Assembly (NCBI RefSeq): GCF_002139935.1
Contig: NZ_CP015578.1
Span: 992,001-1,056,000 of the forward strand
Origin: Campylobacter lanienae NCTC 13004
GTDB taxonomy: Bacteria > Campylobacterota > Campylobacteria > Campylobacterales > Campylobacteraceae
DNA length: 64,000 nucleotides
Direction: 5' to 3'
Numbering within the stretch: the stretch's first letter is position 1; each line of letters opens with the position of its first letter. Below the pieces are notes generated by a model. That model had not been told where the DNA came from. It was given only the letters and a program-made list of their open reading frames with translations, and searched no databases. Below are positions 1-7,119 of the stretch, one piece after another. Made by a program: the position numbers and the translations under genes.

Positions 1-696
1 GGTAGTATCGGCCAAACCGGCGCTGATAATAACAACATAAGTGTAGGTGGTAGTGTAGATAGTAATGTAATCGGCGGCCAAAGTGCCCAAGGCACCGCAA
101 ATAACAACGATATAACCATCGGTGGAGATTCCACTGGCAATATAACTGGTGGTGAAGGTCAAACTGGCGCTAGTGATAATAATATTGCAATCAGTGGAGA
201 TAGCACCGGAGCAATAATCGGTGGCCAAAGCGAGGCCGGCAGCGCAACTAAAAACGATATAACCATCGGTGGAAATTCCACTGGCAATATAACTGGTGGT
301 GATGGCCAAACTGGCGCTAGTGATAATAATATATTAATCAGTGGAAATAGCACCGGAGCAATAATCGGTGGCCAAAGCGATGCCGGTGCCGCAAATAAAA
401 ATGGTATTATCATCGGTGGTAGCGTAGGTGGTGATGTAATCGGTGGTATAGGTAACACTGATGCTGGTGATAACAATATAAACATAACTGGAAGCGTAAC
501 AGGCAATGTAACTGGTGGCCAAAGCGCCCAAGGCACCGCAAATAAAAACGATATAACCATCGGCGGAAGTGTAGGTGGTAATGTAACTGGTGGTGATGGT
601 AAAACCGGTGCTGAAAACAATAATATAAGTGTCGCTGGTAGTGTAGGCGGTGATGTAATCGGTGGTAAAACTGAAAATGGTTCAGCTGGTAATAAC
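1..696 (+). repeat. 147-bp tandem super-repeat in autotransporter passenger
   Basis: The motif GATATAACC recurs at 109, 256 and 550, and its degenerate form occurs at 403. These spacings are 147, 147 and 147 bases. Each 147-bp period codes 49 residues, made of one 24- and one 25-residue sub-unit. Units at 109-255 and 256-402 are nearly identical, while flanking units are more diverged. The period is a multiple of three, so gain or loss of a unit keeps the frame. Confidence 0.85.
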
Positions 697-2268
697 ATTA
701 TAAATATAGATGGTAATACCCAAGGAGATATCATCGGTGGTCAAACTAACGATACTAATGGCCAAACTAGTGGCAACCAAATAACTGCTAATGGCAATGT
801 AGATGGTAATATCTATGGTGGTTATAATGAAGCAACACAAAAGGTTCAAGGTAGCAACAACACAATAACCCTATCAGGCGACCTTACTAAAGTAACTGGT
901 AATATCCAAGTAGGTGATATCGCTAGTAATGGTGGTAGTGGAAATACCCTAAATATAAATACCAAAAACCCTGTAACCCTAGGAGGTAAAACCAATGGTG
1001 CTCAAAACATCAATATAGCAGTAGGCAATCTAGGTGCTGGTGATGCGGCTGTAACTATCGGCCCAAATGGCTCAATAGATGTAGGTGGCACTACTATTAG
1101 CGCTGAACTAAAAGTAAAAGATAACTTCAATCATGGTGATACGCTAAAACTATTTCAAACACAGGGCAATGCTAAAATCGAAGGCGAAGCAAATAGTGTA
1201 GATGTAACTGCCGTAAAAGGTGGTGCAGTAACCTATAAAGTAGAGATAGATAAAAGCGACCTTACCAAACCTGCTGAAGCAAAAATAACAGGCATAACAC
1301 CTGAGACAAAAACTATAAGTGAAGGTCTAGTAGCTGGTGCGGCCACTATATCTATAGCTTCTGAAAATACCGCTGGTAAAGGTATAGAGTCTGCTGCTGC
1401 TTCTACTTATGTAAATATGGCTAATGCTGGTGCTGGAACTGCTGTGGTAGCTCCATTTGGCTCTTCAATGGGTGGATCAAGCAAGATAAAAACTGGCTCT
1501 TATGTCAGATCAACTGGTATTAGCCTAATAGTTGGTGCGGCTGCTGGTAAATATACTGATGATGGCAAACTAACTATAGGGCCTTTTATCGAAATGGGTA
1601 AAAACTGGTATAGCACATATAATGACTTTGGTAATGGCGAGATAAGAGGTGATGGTGATAGTAGATATATCGGTGCTGGTTTGCTAGCTAGATATGACTT
1701 TGGTAGCATTCTAAGCTCTAGACCATATGTAGAAGCCTCTTTTAGATATGGTAGAAACTACAATAGATATGAGAATATCCATATGAATGATGGCTTTGGA
1801 AATCATGCTAAATATCATATGAATACAAACTACATTGGCTATCATCTGGGTGCTGGATATGAGTTTAGAAAAGATGATAAAGCTATTGAGTTATATGCTA
1901 AATATCTATATACTCGCTTAGCTGGTGATGAGATAGAGATTATGCATATACCATATGTATTTGAAGCTGTCGAGTCTCATAGGCTACTAACTGGTAGTAG
2001 ATATAAGCTAGATTTAGACCCTAAAGATAACTTCAAAATCACGCCTTATGCTGGGGTGGCTTTGGATTATGAGTTTGAAGGTAGTGGGGATGTGTATGCG
2101 GCTGGATTTGCTGTGGATTCACCTACGCTAAGAGGTGCATCTACTATGCTAGAAGCTGGTGTAACTATCGATAACAATAAAGGCTTTAGTGTAGATCTAG
2201 GTGCCTTTGGACATATGGGAAAACGCCAAGGTATCAATGGTATAGCAAATGTTAAATTTGAATTCTAA
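1..2268 (+). CDS. Autotransporter adhesin, 3' part (5' end outside window)
   Basis: The reading frame is open from base 1 to the TAA at 2266-2268 (755 codons), so the real gene starts before the window; an ATG at 1417 is internal. Codons 1 to about 290 are a Gly/Asn/Ser/Thr-rich passenger made of 24-25-residue units, each carrying GS-x-GxxxGG and ending in a hydrophobic strand such as NDITI, as expected for a beta-helix. A less repetitive linker follows. From about residue 470 to the end there is an autotransporter-type beta-barrel: alternating aromatic strands and a C-terminal NVKFEF, whose final Phe is the usual outer-membrane signature. Family knowledge: such type V proteins export their own passenger to the surface for adhesion. 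The ligand cannot be read from sequence. A hairpin terminator follows at 2299. Confidence 0.88.
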   Translation, partial: GSIGQTGADNNNISVGGSVDSNVIGGQSAQGTANNNDITIGGDSTGNITGGEGQTGASDNNIAISGDSTGAIIGGQSEAGSATKNDITIGGNSTGNITGGDGQTGASDNNILISGNSTGAIIGGQSDAGAANKNGIIIGGSVGGDVIGGIGNTDAGDNNINITGSVTGNVTGGQSAQGTANKNDITIGGSVGGNVTGGDGKTGAENNNISVAGSVGGDVIGGKTENGSAGNNIINIDGNTQGDIIGGQTNDTNGQTSGNQITANGNVDGNIYGGYNEATQKVQGSNNTITLSGDLTKVTGNIQVGDIASNGGSGNTLNINTKNPVTLGGKTNGAQNINIAVGNLGAGDAAVTIGPNGSIDVGGTTISAELKVKDNFNHGDTLKLFQTQGNAKIEGEANSVDVTAVKGGAVTYKVEIDKSDLTKPAEAKITGITPETKTISEGLVAGAATISIASENTAGKGIESAAASTYVNMANAGAGTAVVAPFGSSMGGSSKIKTGSYVRSTGISLIVGAAAGKYTDDGKLTIGPFIEMGKNWYSTYNDFGNGEIRGDGDSRYIGAGLLARYDFGSILSSRPYVEASFRYGRNYNRYENIHMNDGFGNHAKYHMNTNYIGYHLGAGYEFRKDDKAIELYAKYLYTRLAGDEIEIMHIPYVFEAVESHRLLTGSRYKLDLDPKDNFKITPYAGVALDYEFEGSGDVYAAGFAVDSPTLRGASTMLEAGVTIDNNKGFSVDLGAFGHMGKRQGINGIANVKFEF

Positions 2269-2298
2269 TCTATAATTTGAGTTTTAATCCATTTTAAT

Positions 2299-2332
2299 CT
2301 TTAAAAGCCCTTTGGGTTTTTAAAGGTTTTTT
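2299..2332 (+). terminator. Rho-independent terminator of autotransporter gene
   Basis: A 12-base arm (2299-2310) pairs with 2314-2325 across a TTT loop, with a CCC/GGG core and one G-T pair. A run of six T follows at 2327-2332. It lies 30 bases after the autotransporter stop. Confidence 0.8.
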
Positions 2333-2808
2333 AAATTCTTTAAATTATCTAGAATTCTGGGTTTGTTTAATCTAGAATTCTAGGATTTATTAATTTAGCA
2401 TATTTATTGCTTATATTTCTTTGAAATATATTAAAATAAATTTAGTAATGACAAATATTATTTAAAATTGGCCCATCTAAAAAAATTAGAATTCCAAAAA
2501 TATATTAGAGTATTTTGGTTTTGAAATTGCCTTTTGATAAAGTCTATAAATGATAGCAAGATTATTAGTTGAGATATGTCAAAGCTTTGCTAAAAGGCTA
2601 GAATTCTTTGTGATCAAATAAAATCCTGTTAGCACAGAAAGATTTATAGAAAAAATCGCTAATTTAGATAACAAAAAAACTACAAAAGTTAAACAAATAA
2701 TTAAAACTATGTTTAGTTAATAGTTTTTATCCTAATATTTTATATTTTACTATGAGGTGGTATGGTGGGCTAGAATTAAAATAATTTTAAATTCTAGCTT
2801 GAGAGTGT
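2333..2808. other. Gene-free AT-rich stretch with scattered CTAGAATTC motifs
   Basis: I see no convincing intact gene here. The sequence TAGAATTC recurs near 2350, 2372, 2485 and 2600. An imperfect inverted repeat with 9-base arms (GCTAGAATT / AATTCTAGC) lies at 2769-2798, just past the stop of the minus-strand nuclease gene, and could act as its terminator. A broken mini-frame is described separately at 2550-2720. The stretch looks like decayed intergenic DNA between two accessory loci. Confidence 0.5.
2550..2720 (+). pseudogene. Possible remnant of a small gene, one in-frame stop
   Basis: Starting with ATG at 2550, one frame reads 23 codons, hits TAA at 2619-2621, then continues for 32 codons to TAA at 2718-2720. 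The second half (…RFIEKIANLDNKKTTKVKQ…) has the helical, charged look of a C-terminal segment of a small DNA-binding protein, but I do not recognise the family. It has no clear ribosome binding site. It may be chance. Confidence 0.2.
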
Positions 2809-3620
2809 TTAATTGTCGTTATATCCAAACTCTGTGCGAGTTAATAAAACTTCTTTCCAAAAGCTTTCTCTATTTCTTATTATTTCATCATCTACGCTAG
2901 ATTTAAAAATCTCTAAAATTGAATATTTAAAGTTTTCTTTTATATACTCAAAATCTAGCGGCTTTAAAAGCTTATTGCCGCCATGCCCATTTGCTATATA
3001 GTTATGCCAACGCCCAAGTAGCATATCATTGCCATATGCTGAGCCAACATATTTTTTTCCAGTTTTGGTATCTACTACTAGGTACACAGCTTTTTGATTT
3101 TCCAAGGCTGTTTTCCAAGCGGTTGTTTTGATGAGAGATTCTAGCTCGCTCCAAGTTACATTGACACTATCATAGCCTGGGAATTCTACTTTTAAAACCT
3201 CTCTTTTGAACTCTAAAACCTCTAAATTATCTAGGCATGTTTCAAGATTTGGGTAGCTTTGGCGGAAATCTTTTTTGAAGCCAACTACGAGCTTACCTAT
3301 AAATTCAGCGCTGATATCGGTTAGCCTTGTGTTGTATTTGTGATACTCTTTGCCATTTTGCGTTACTATGCCAGAAGTGCCTAAACTCTCATAAATGCCT
3401 ACAAATAGCCATTCATCTTTTTTTAAATAGCAAAAAGAAAGTATATATTTTCGTTCAAAGTTTTTTGGGTTTGGAGGTCTTGATCGTCGTTGAATTTTCC
3501 ATTTAAAAATATTTTTAGAGGTAGTTTGGCGTCTTTGCTATCCCCTCCCCCAATCGCAAAATGCGCTTTAAAATCTTTTTGATTTTCGGCCAAAAATGGC
3601 AATAAATTTGATAATTTCAT
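2809..3620 (-). pseudogene. GIY-YIG nuclease-domain protein, frameshifted
   Basis: Two minus-strand frames join into one 270-residue protein. The 5' part starts at ATG 3620 and runs off frame to a TAA at 3423. The 3' part is open from upstream of that point to 2809. Adding one base to the A6 tract (T6 on the plus strand, 3461-3466) restores a continuous product. The C-terminal 95 residues carry a GIY-YIG core: VYLV, then KKYVGSA, the Arg of LGRW, and a Glu in NRESFW, which fit the active-site Tyr/Arg/Glu layout. The N-terminal 170 residues are an unrecognised domain found with this type of nuclease. The 98-residue downstream piece could be made on its own from a TTG codon at 3105, but no clear ribosome site precedes it. 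The defect could be a real mutation, slippage or a sequencing error. Confidence 0.72.
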
Positions 3621-3655
3621 TTGCTTCTTTTAAGTTTGATTTTGTATTTAAGCTT

Positions 3656-3689
3656 CATCTCCGTTTAGATGCCTATCTAAAAAGAGATG
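3656..3689 (-). terminator. Hairpin terminator after luxS
   Basis: Arms CATCTC and GAGATG enclose a second stem TTTAGAT/ATCTAAA with a GCCT loop and a 2x2 internal loop. It sits 17 bases past the luxS stop. Confidence 0.55.
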
Positions 3690-3705
3690 AATGTGAAATT
3701 AGAGA

Positions 3706-4209
3706 TTACTTAATTTTATTAAGATCTAATTTTATAGCTTCATTATCAATGTGGCTGATGGTTGAATTTAAGATATTTTGTGCTATCTCTTTGGCTTCAT
3801 CTAGTGAGTGCATTTTGTATGTTCCACATTGAAATTTATTTAATTCCGGGATATCGCTTTGGCTTTTTACAGATAGGATATCATTCATAGATAGTCGCCA
3901 AGCTTCTATAACATCATCTATTTTAGGTGTTCCGATGAGACTCATATAAAATCCGGTTCTACAACCCATCGGCGATATATCTATGATTTCAACACTATTT
4001 GAATTTAGATGATCTCTCATAAAACCCGCAAAAAGATGCTCTAGCGTGTGAATCCCACGCTCCGGCAAGATATCTACATTTGGCTTACAAAATCTCAAAT
4101 CAAAAACACTGATATCATCGCCTTTTGGGGTTTTCATCACCTTAGCAAGTCTAACGCCTGGGGCGTTCATAATAGTATGATCTACGCAAAAACTATCAAG
4201 TAATGGCAT
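3706..4209 (-). CDS. luxS: S-ribosylhomocysteine lyase LuxS
   Basis: LuxS cleaves S-ribosylhomocysteine to homocysteine and DPD, the precursor of AI-2, in the activated methyl cycle of the cytosol. The metal-binding HxxEH motif is visible as HTLEH (His54, Glu57, His58), with the third ligand Cys128 in FQCGT and the catalytic Cys83 in MGCRTGF. The 167-residue length is typical. An in-frame ATG lies 12 codons upstream at 4245, but AAAGGA stands 6 bases before ATG 4209, which gives the normal MPLLDSF N-terminus, so I chose 4209. The gene follows fldA by 39 bases and probably shares its transcript. A hairpin closes the unit. Not every Campylobacter has luxS, so its presence helps to narrow the species. 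Confidence 0.96.
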   Translation of the reverse strand: MPLLDSFCVDHTIMNAPGVRLAKVMKTPKGDDISVFDLRFCKPNVDILPERGIHTLEHLFAGFMRDHLNSNSVEIIDISPMGCRTGFYMSLIGTPKIDDVIEAWRLSMNDILSVKSQSDIPELNKFQCGTYKMHSLDEAKEIAQNILNSTISHIDNEAIKLDLNKIK

Positions 4210-4248
4210 ATTATTTCCTTTATAATTTTTGCGTAATTGTATCAAAAA

Positions 4249-4737
4249 TTAGCTAAAATTTGCTCTGATTTGGTCGCACCAATTTGAAATTCTAGAATCA
4301 ACTTCATCGCCATAATTATCAAAATCAAGCGCCAAGCCCACAAATCCGCCATCTCTAGCTGCTCTTGACTCTTTAAAATCATATTTTGGAGCCTCTGTAG
4401 CACCTACGATATTTGCGCCTAATTCTGTGCATTTTTCAAACAAAATACCCAAAGCATCGCAATATGTATCATCATAGCTAGAGCTATCGCCAACGCCAAA
4501 TAAAGCAACTGTTTTGCCACTTAAGTTTAGCTCAGAAAAGTCAAAAGCATCCATATCATCTTGTAAATCACCGCTTCCCCAAGTTGATGAGCCGATTATT
4601 AATTTATCAAATCCATTGATCTCATCTGCTGAAGTCTCAGATATATTTAAAACTGTATCGATGCCTAAATTTGCTGCGATTTTATTCGCTGCTTCTTCTG
4701 CGTTTCCCATTGAACTACCAAAAATTACTGCTGTCAT
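4249..4737 (-). CDS. fldA: Flavodoxin
   Basis: This is a long-chain flavodoxin (162 residues), a cytosolic FMN electron carrier. In epsilonproteobacteria it serves pyruvate and 2-oxoglutarate oxidoreductases and can stand in for ferredoxin. The FMN phosphate loop is at residues 8-14 (SSMGNAE). SSTWGSGD near residue 53 and the GDSSSYDDTYC segment near 100 are the two isoalloxazine-binding loops. The gene starts 2 bases after the stop of the DUF2325 gene and so belongs to that unit, under the Fur-box-like sites at 5072-5218. Iron control of flavodoxin is known in many bacteria; the direction of control here cannot be read from sequence. Confidence 0.95.
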   Translation of the reverse strand: MTAVIFGSSMGNAEEAANKIAANLGIDTVLNISETSADEINGFDKLIIGSSTWGSGDLQDDMDAFDFSELNLSGKTVALFGVGDSSSYDDTYCDALGILFEKCTELGANIVGATEAPKYDFKESRAARDGGFVGLALDFDNYGDEVDSRISNWCDQIRANFS

Positions 4738-4739
4738 AT

Positions 4740-5051
4740 TTACCTTTCACATTTAAATTCACGATCTAAGCCAAAAACTTTACAATATTCGCAATACACA
4801 CAACTCACGCTTCTTTTAGCGCAAACTAGCTTGATATTGCGTTTTTTGGCTTGAGTTTTTATCTTTTTCATCGTGTTATGATTTAAAAAACTAGTTAGCA
4901 TTACAACGCATTCTACCTCTTGAGGTATGGGCTTGCGATTTACTCTATTTTCGTTTCTTGCATCCCAATGCTCTATCTTGCTAACGCCTAAACCTTGTAA
5001 AACTGCCCTAATCGGTGCTATCTCATCTGCGCCTATTACTAATACTGACAT
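4740..5051 (-). CDS. DUF2325 small Cys-rich protein
   Basis: This 103-residue protein fits the DUF2325 family, whose function is not established. The N-terminal half resembles a small Rossmann-like fold (SVLVIGADEIAPIRAVL). The C-terminal part has Cys77, then a CxxCxxC cluster at 84, 87 and 90, and Cys101, a pattern able to bind metal or an Fe-S cluster. It is the first gene of a unit with fldA and luxS. It starts about 20 bases downstream of the nearest Fur-box-like site. The joint layout suggests a role in iron or redox homeostasis, which is inference only. Confidence 0.8.
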   Translation of the reverse strand: MSVLVIGADEIAPIRAVLQGLGVSKIEHWDARNENRVNRKPIPQEVECVVMLTSFLNHNTMKKIKTQAKKRNIKLVCAKRSVSCVYCEYCKVFGLDREFKCER

Positions 5052-5071
5052 TTTTTGCCTTTATAATATTT

Positions 5072-5086
5072 TGATAATTGTTATTA
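5072..5086. promoter_or_regulatory. Fur-box-like site 1 (proximal)
   Basis: TGATAATTGTTATTA agrees with the palindrome TGATAATnATTATCA at 12 of 14 positions. It lies 21 bases before the DUF2325 start and would overlap a promoter. Confidence 0.5.
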
Positions 5087-5117
5087 TAAAAAAACTATCA
5101 TAAATTTAAGCTTATTT

Positions 5118-5132
5118 TGATTTTAATTATCA
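5118..5132. promoter_or_regulatory. Fur-box-like site 2
   Basis: TGATTTTAATTATCA matches the Fur consensus at 12 of 14 positions. It is flanked by extra symmetry (TTTTGAT…ATCAAAA). Confidence 0.5.
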
Positions 5133-5197
5133 AAAATATTTTAGCAAAGGCTTGATTTTACACCTTTTAAATCTTTAAATTTCAATTTTTTTACAAT

Positions 5198-5224
5198 TAT
5201 AATTGATAAAAATTATCAATTATA
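5198..5224. promoter_or_regulatory. Fur-box-like site 3, 27-bp near-perfect palindrome
   Basis: Arms of 12 bases (TATAATTGATAA and its exact reverse complement) flank a 3-base AAA centre. The inner 5204-5218 matches TGATAATnATTATCA at 13 of 14. It is the strongest of the three sites in this 246-base gap. Confidence 0.65.
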
Positions 5225-5297
5225 TTAGATTATTCCTCCTTATTTTAGCTTATTTAATTAAGAGATTATATCAAAAATAAAATAACTAAATATAAAC

Positions 5298-6143
5298 TCA
5301 CATATCAAATTTACGCCTATATCTATCCAAAAGCGTGATATTGCCCAGCATTCCGCCTTGATGGATATAGAGAATTTCGCCTTTAAATATATCTAAATTC
5401 GCCATCAAAGTAAGCCACCCAACCCCATCATACAATAGCTCAAACTCCACACCACAGCTATCTAAAAGCTCTTTATATATCGCATAAATTTCAGCATAAA
5501 TTTTACCAAAATGATATTTTTTGGGCGGATTTAGGATATTAACCTTGCTAAATGGATCAAGTGATAAAATCTCTCTTTTAAGATAGTCGCTATCACCTAC
5601 ACAAGGCGTTGTCCAAACCGCCATATCATCTAAATTTTTTGCCAAAAATGCCGCACTACACCCTGTCCCGCTAGGCAAAAATATATCAAATTTTATGCCA
5701 TTTTTTTTGGCAAAATCCATAATTATCTTAGCTTGCTCTTTAAATCCAAGCTCGGCTTCGCTCATCGCTACGCCCTCTGGGATAAAGATATCTTGGCTAT
5801 ATTTACACTCATTTTTTGCTGATTGAGAGGGATTATCGCTAAGGTGGATCTCCATACCATTTTTTAATGCTGCGGCGTAGTTTCCGCAAGGATTTTTAAG
5901 CAAAAAATCACAAATATGATGAGTGAAATATAGAAATTTAACCCCACGCATCTTGGCTAAAACGCTTATGGAGTACATAGCATTTGACTGACTTGAGCCG
6001 TGTGAGATAAATCTATTTATAGGATTTAAATTCAAAAAATAGGCAAGCTTTCTAGCTTTATTGCCATTAAATTCGCCTCTTATCAGATCATCTCTTAAAA
6101 TCCAAAATCTACGCCCTTTAAAATATATCGGCTCAATTTTCAC
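5298..6143 (-). CDS. PLP enzyme of the ACC deaminase / D-cysteine desulfhydrase family
   Basis: This fold-type II pyridoxal-phosphate enzyme has 281 residues. The PLP lysine is probably Lys29 in GNKARKL, matching GNKxRKL of ACC deaminases and D-cysteine desulfhydrases. SHGSSQSNA (47-55) stands at the usual GGxQSN substrate loop, and SGTGCSAAF at the phosphate loop. It is shorter than the roughly 330 residues usual for the family and the loop residues are degenerate, so the substrate is uncertain; D-cysteine or another D-amino acid is the best guess. It starts with GTG one base past the stop of the upstream MotB-like gene, so it is probably translated by coupling to it. The link between the enzyme and a membrane motor pair is unexplained. 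Confidence 0.75.
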   Translation of the reverse strand: MKIEPIYFKGRRFWILRDDLIRGEFNGNKARKLAYFLNLNPINRFISHGSSQSNAMYSISVLAKMRGVKFLYFTHHICDFLLKNPCGNYAAALKNGMEIHLSDNPSQSAKNECKYSQDIFIPEGVAMSEAELGFKEQAKIIMDFAKKNGIKFDIFLPSGTGCSAAFLAKNLDDMAVWTTPCVGDSDYLKREILSLDPFSKVNILNPPKKYHFGKIYAEIYAIYKELLDSCGVEFELLYDGVGWLTLMANLDIFKGEILYIHQGGMLGNITLLDRYRRKFDM

Positions 6144-6144
6144 A

Positions 6145-7119
6145 CTAATTCAAAACCTGTTCAATAAAGTATTGAGAGTCTTTTAAATCAAATTTAATCT
6201 TAACTCTAAAGCTGGCTACAGGGTCTTCTACACCATCTTTTAATACTATTTCGCTATTGCTTTTACCAACTGCGATGAGATATTTGCTTAAATTTGAGTC
6301 TTTGTAGGTTGCGTAGGCAAATTTCATAATCTCTAAGGCTCTTTTTTGTGATAATTCTAGATTATGTAGATATCCTCCATCACTATCTGTGTGGCATTCG
6401 ATAATGATTTTATCAATATTTTTAGCGATATCTGGCGAGAGAATATAATCGAAATATACCTTAAAAATTCGCCTTAAATCAAATTTAGCATCATCTCTAA
6501 TAGCTGTGGAATTAATATTAAAAATCTTAGCCGCACTCATGGTAACTTCGGCATTTTTGGGATCTATTTTGGCTATAGAGCCTAATTTGCTTTGTAGAGA
6601 GATTCCTATATTTTCTCTGATTTTAGTGTAGGTTTCTAGGCTTTGTTTCGTAGATTGTAGATCTTTTTGAAGTATCTCTATCTCGCTATCTTTTTGTTCT
6701 ATTTCGATTTTTAGATTACTGATTTGCTCATCTTGAGTATAGATTTGAGTTATCAATTCATCGTTTTTTAGGCTAATAACATCTAAGCTACTATTTATGG
6801 TGGTTGTGGATTTGGCTAGTTCTTGATTTAAATTTTTATAAAGCTTATCCAAAGTAGCGGCGTCGGGGTTTGCTTTGAGCTTATTTACAAATTCATTTAT
6901 ACTATCGTGTTTGTTTTTTAGCTCTTTATTAGCAGCGTTTAAAGAGGTGATATTTTCGTTTAAATCCTTTTGTAGATATAGAAGTTCAGAAGCAAAGATA
7001 GAGTATCTTACTACCACGACTCCAACTACTAGCACAAATAGAAAAAACAGCCCCGTCATCAACCCAGCAAAGCTTAGCCAAAAGCTGGATTTTTCATCAT
7101 TTGATATATCAATTTTCAT
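6145..7119 (-). CDS. MotB/ZorB-like protein: one TM, coiled coil, OmpA-like domain
   Basis: The 324-residue protein has a short cytoplasmic start, one membrane helix (about 14-37), a long heptad-rich coiled coil (about 45-175), and a C-terminal OmpA/MotB peptidoglycan-binding domain (about 195-310) with ECHTDSDGGYLHNLELSQKR. The motif just inside the helix reads FWLSFAGLMTGLFF. In MotB and ZorB this stretch is typically YADxMxGLFF with an Asp that carries the ion; here it is Gly19 (GGG codon). Its partner is the MotA-like gene directly upstream, whose stop overlaps this start. Family knowledge: MotA/MotB, TolQ/TolR and ZorA/ZorB form ion-driven rotary complexes. From memory, the same pair sits beside fba and peb4 in C. 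jejuni (Cj0598-Cj0599), so it looks core rather than accessory. Its function is unknown to me. Confidence 0.82.
   Translation of the reverse strand: MKIDISNDEKSSFWLSFAGLMTGLFFLFVLVVGVVVVRYSIFASELLYLQKDLNENITSLNAANKELKNKHDSINEFVNKLKANPDAATLDKLYKNLNQELAKSTTTINSSLDVISLKNDELITQIYTQDEQISNLKIEIEQKDSEIEILQKDLQSTKQSLETYTKIRENIGISLQSKLGSIAKIDPKNAEVTMSAAKIFNINSTAIRDDAKFDLRRIFKVYFDYILSPDIAKNIDKIIIECHTDSDGGYLHNLELSQKRALEIMKFAYATYKDSNLSKYLIAVGKSNSEIVLKDGVEDPVASFRVKIKFDLKDSQYFIEQVLN

Noticed and set aside
159-734. 191-codon Pro/Leu-rich open frame on the minus strand
   Set aside because: It is the antisense shadow of the autotransporter repeats. Its periodicity is that of the 147-bp repeat, and it lacks a ribosome site.
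3455-3470. Programmed -1 ribosomal frameshift at the A6 tract
   Set aside because: In the reading frame the codons are CAA AAA ACT, which is not a proper X-XXY-YYZ slippery heptamer, and I see no stable downstream stem. A single-base deletion explains it more simply.
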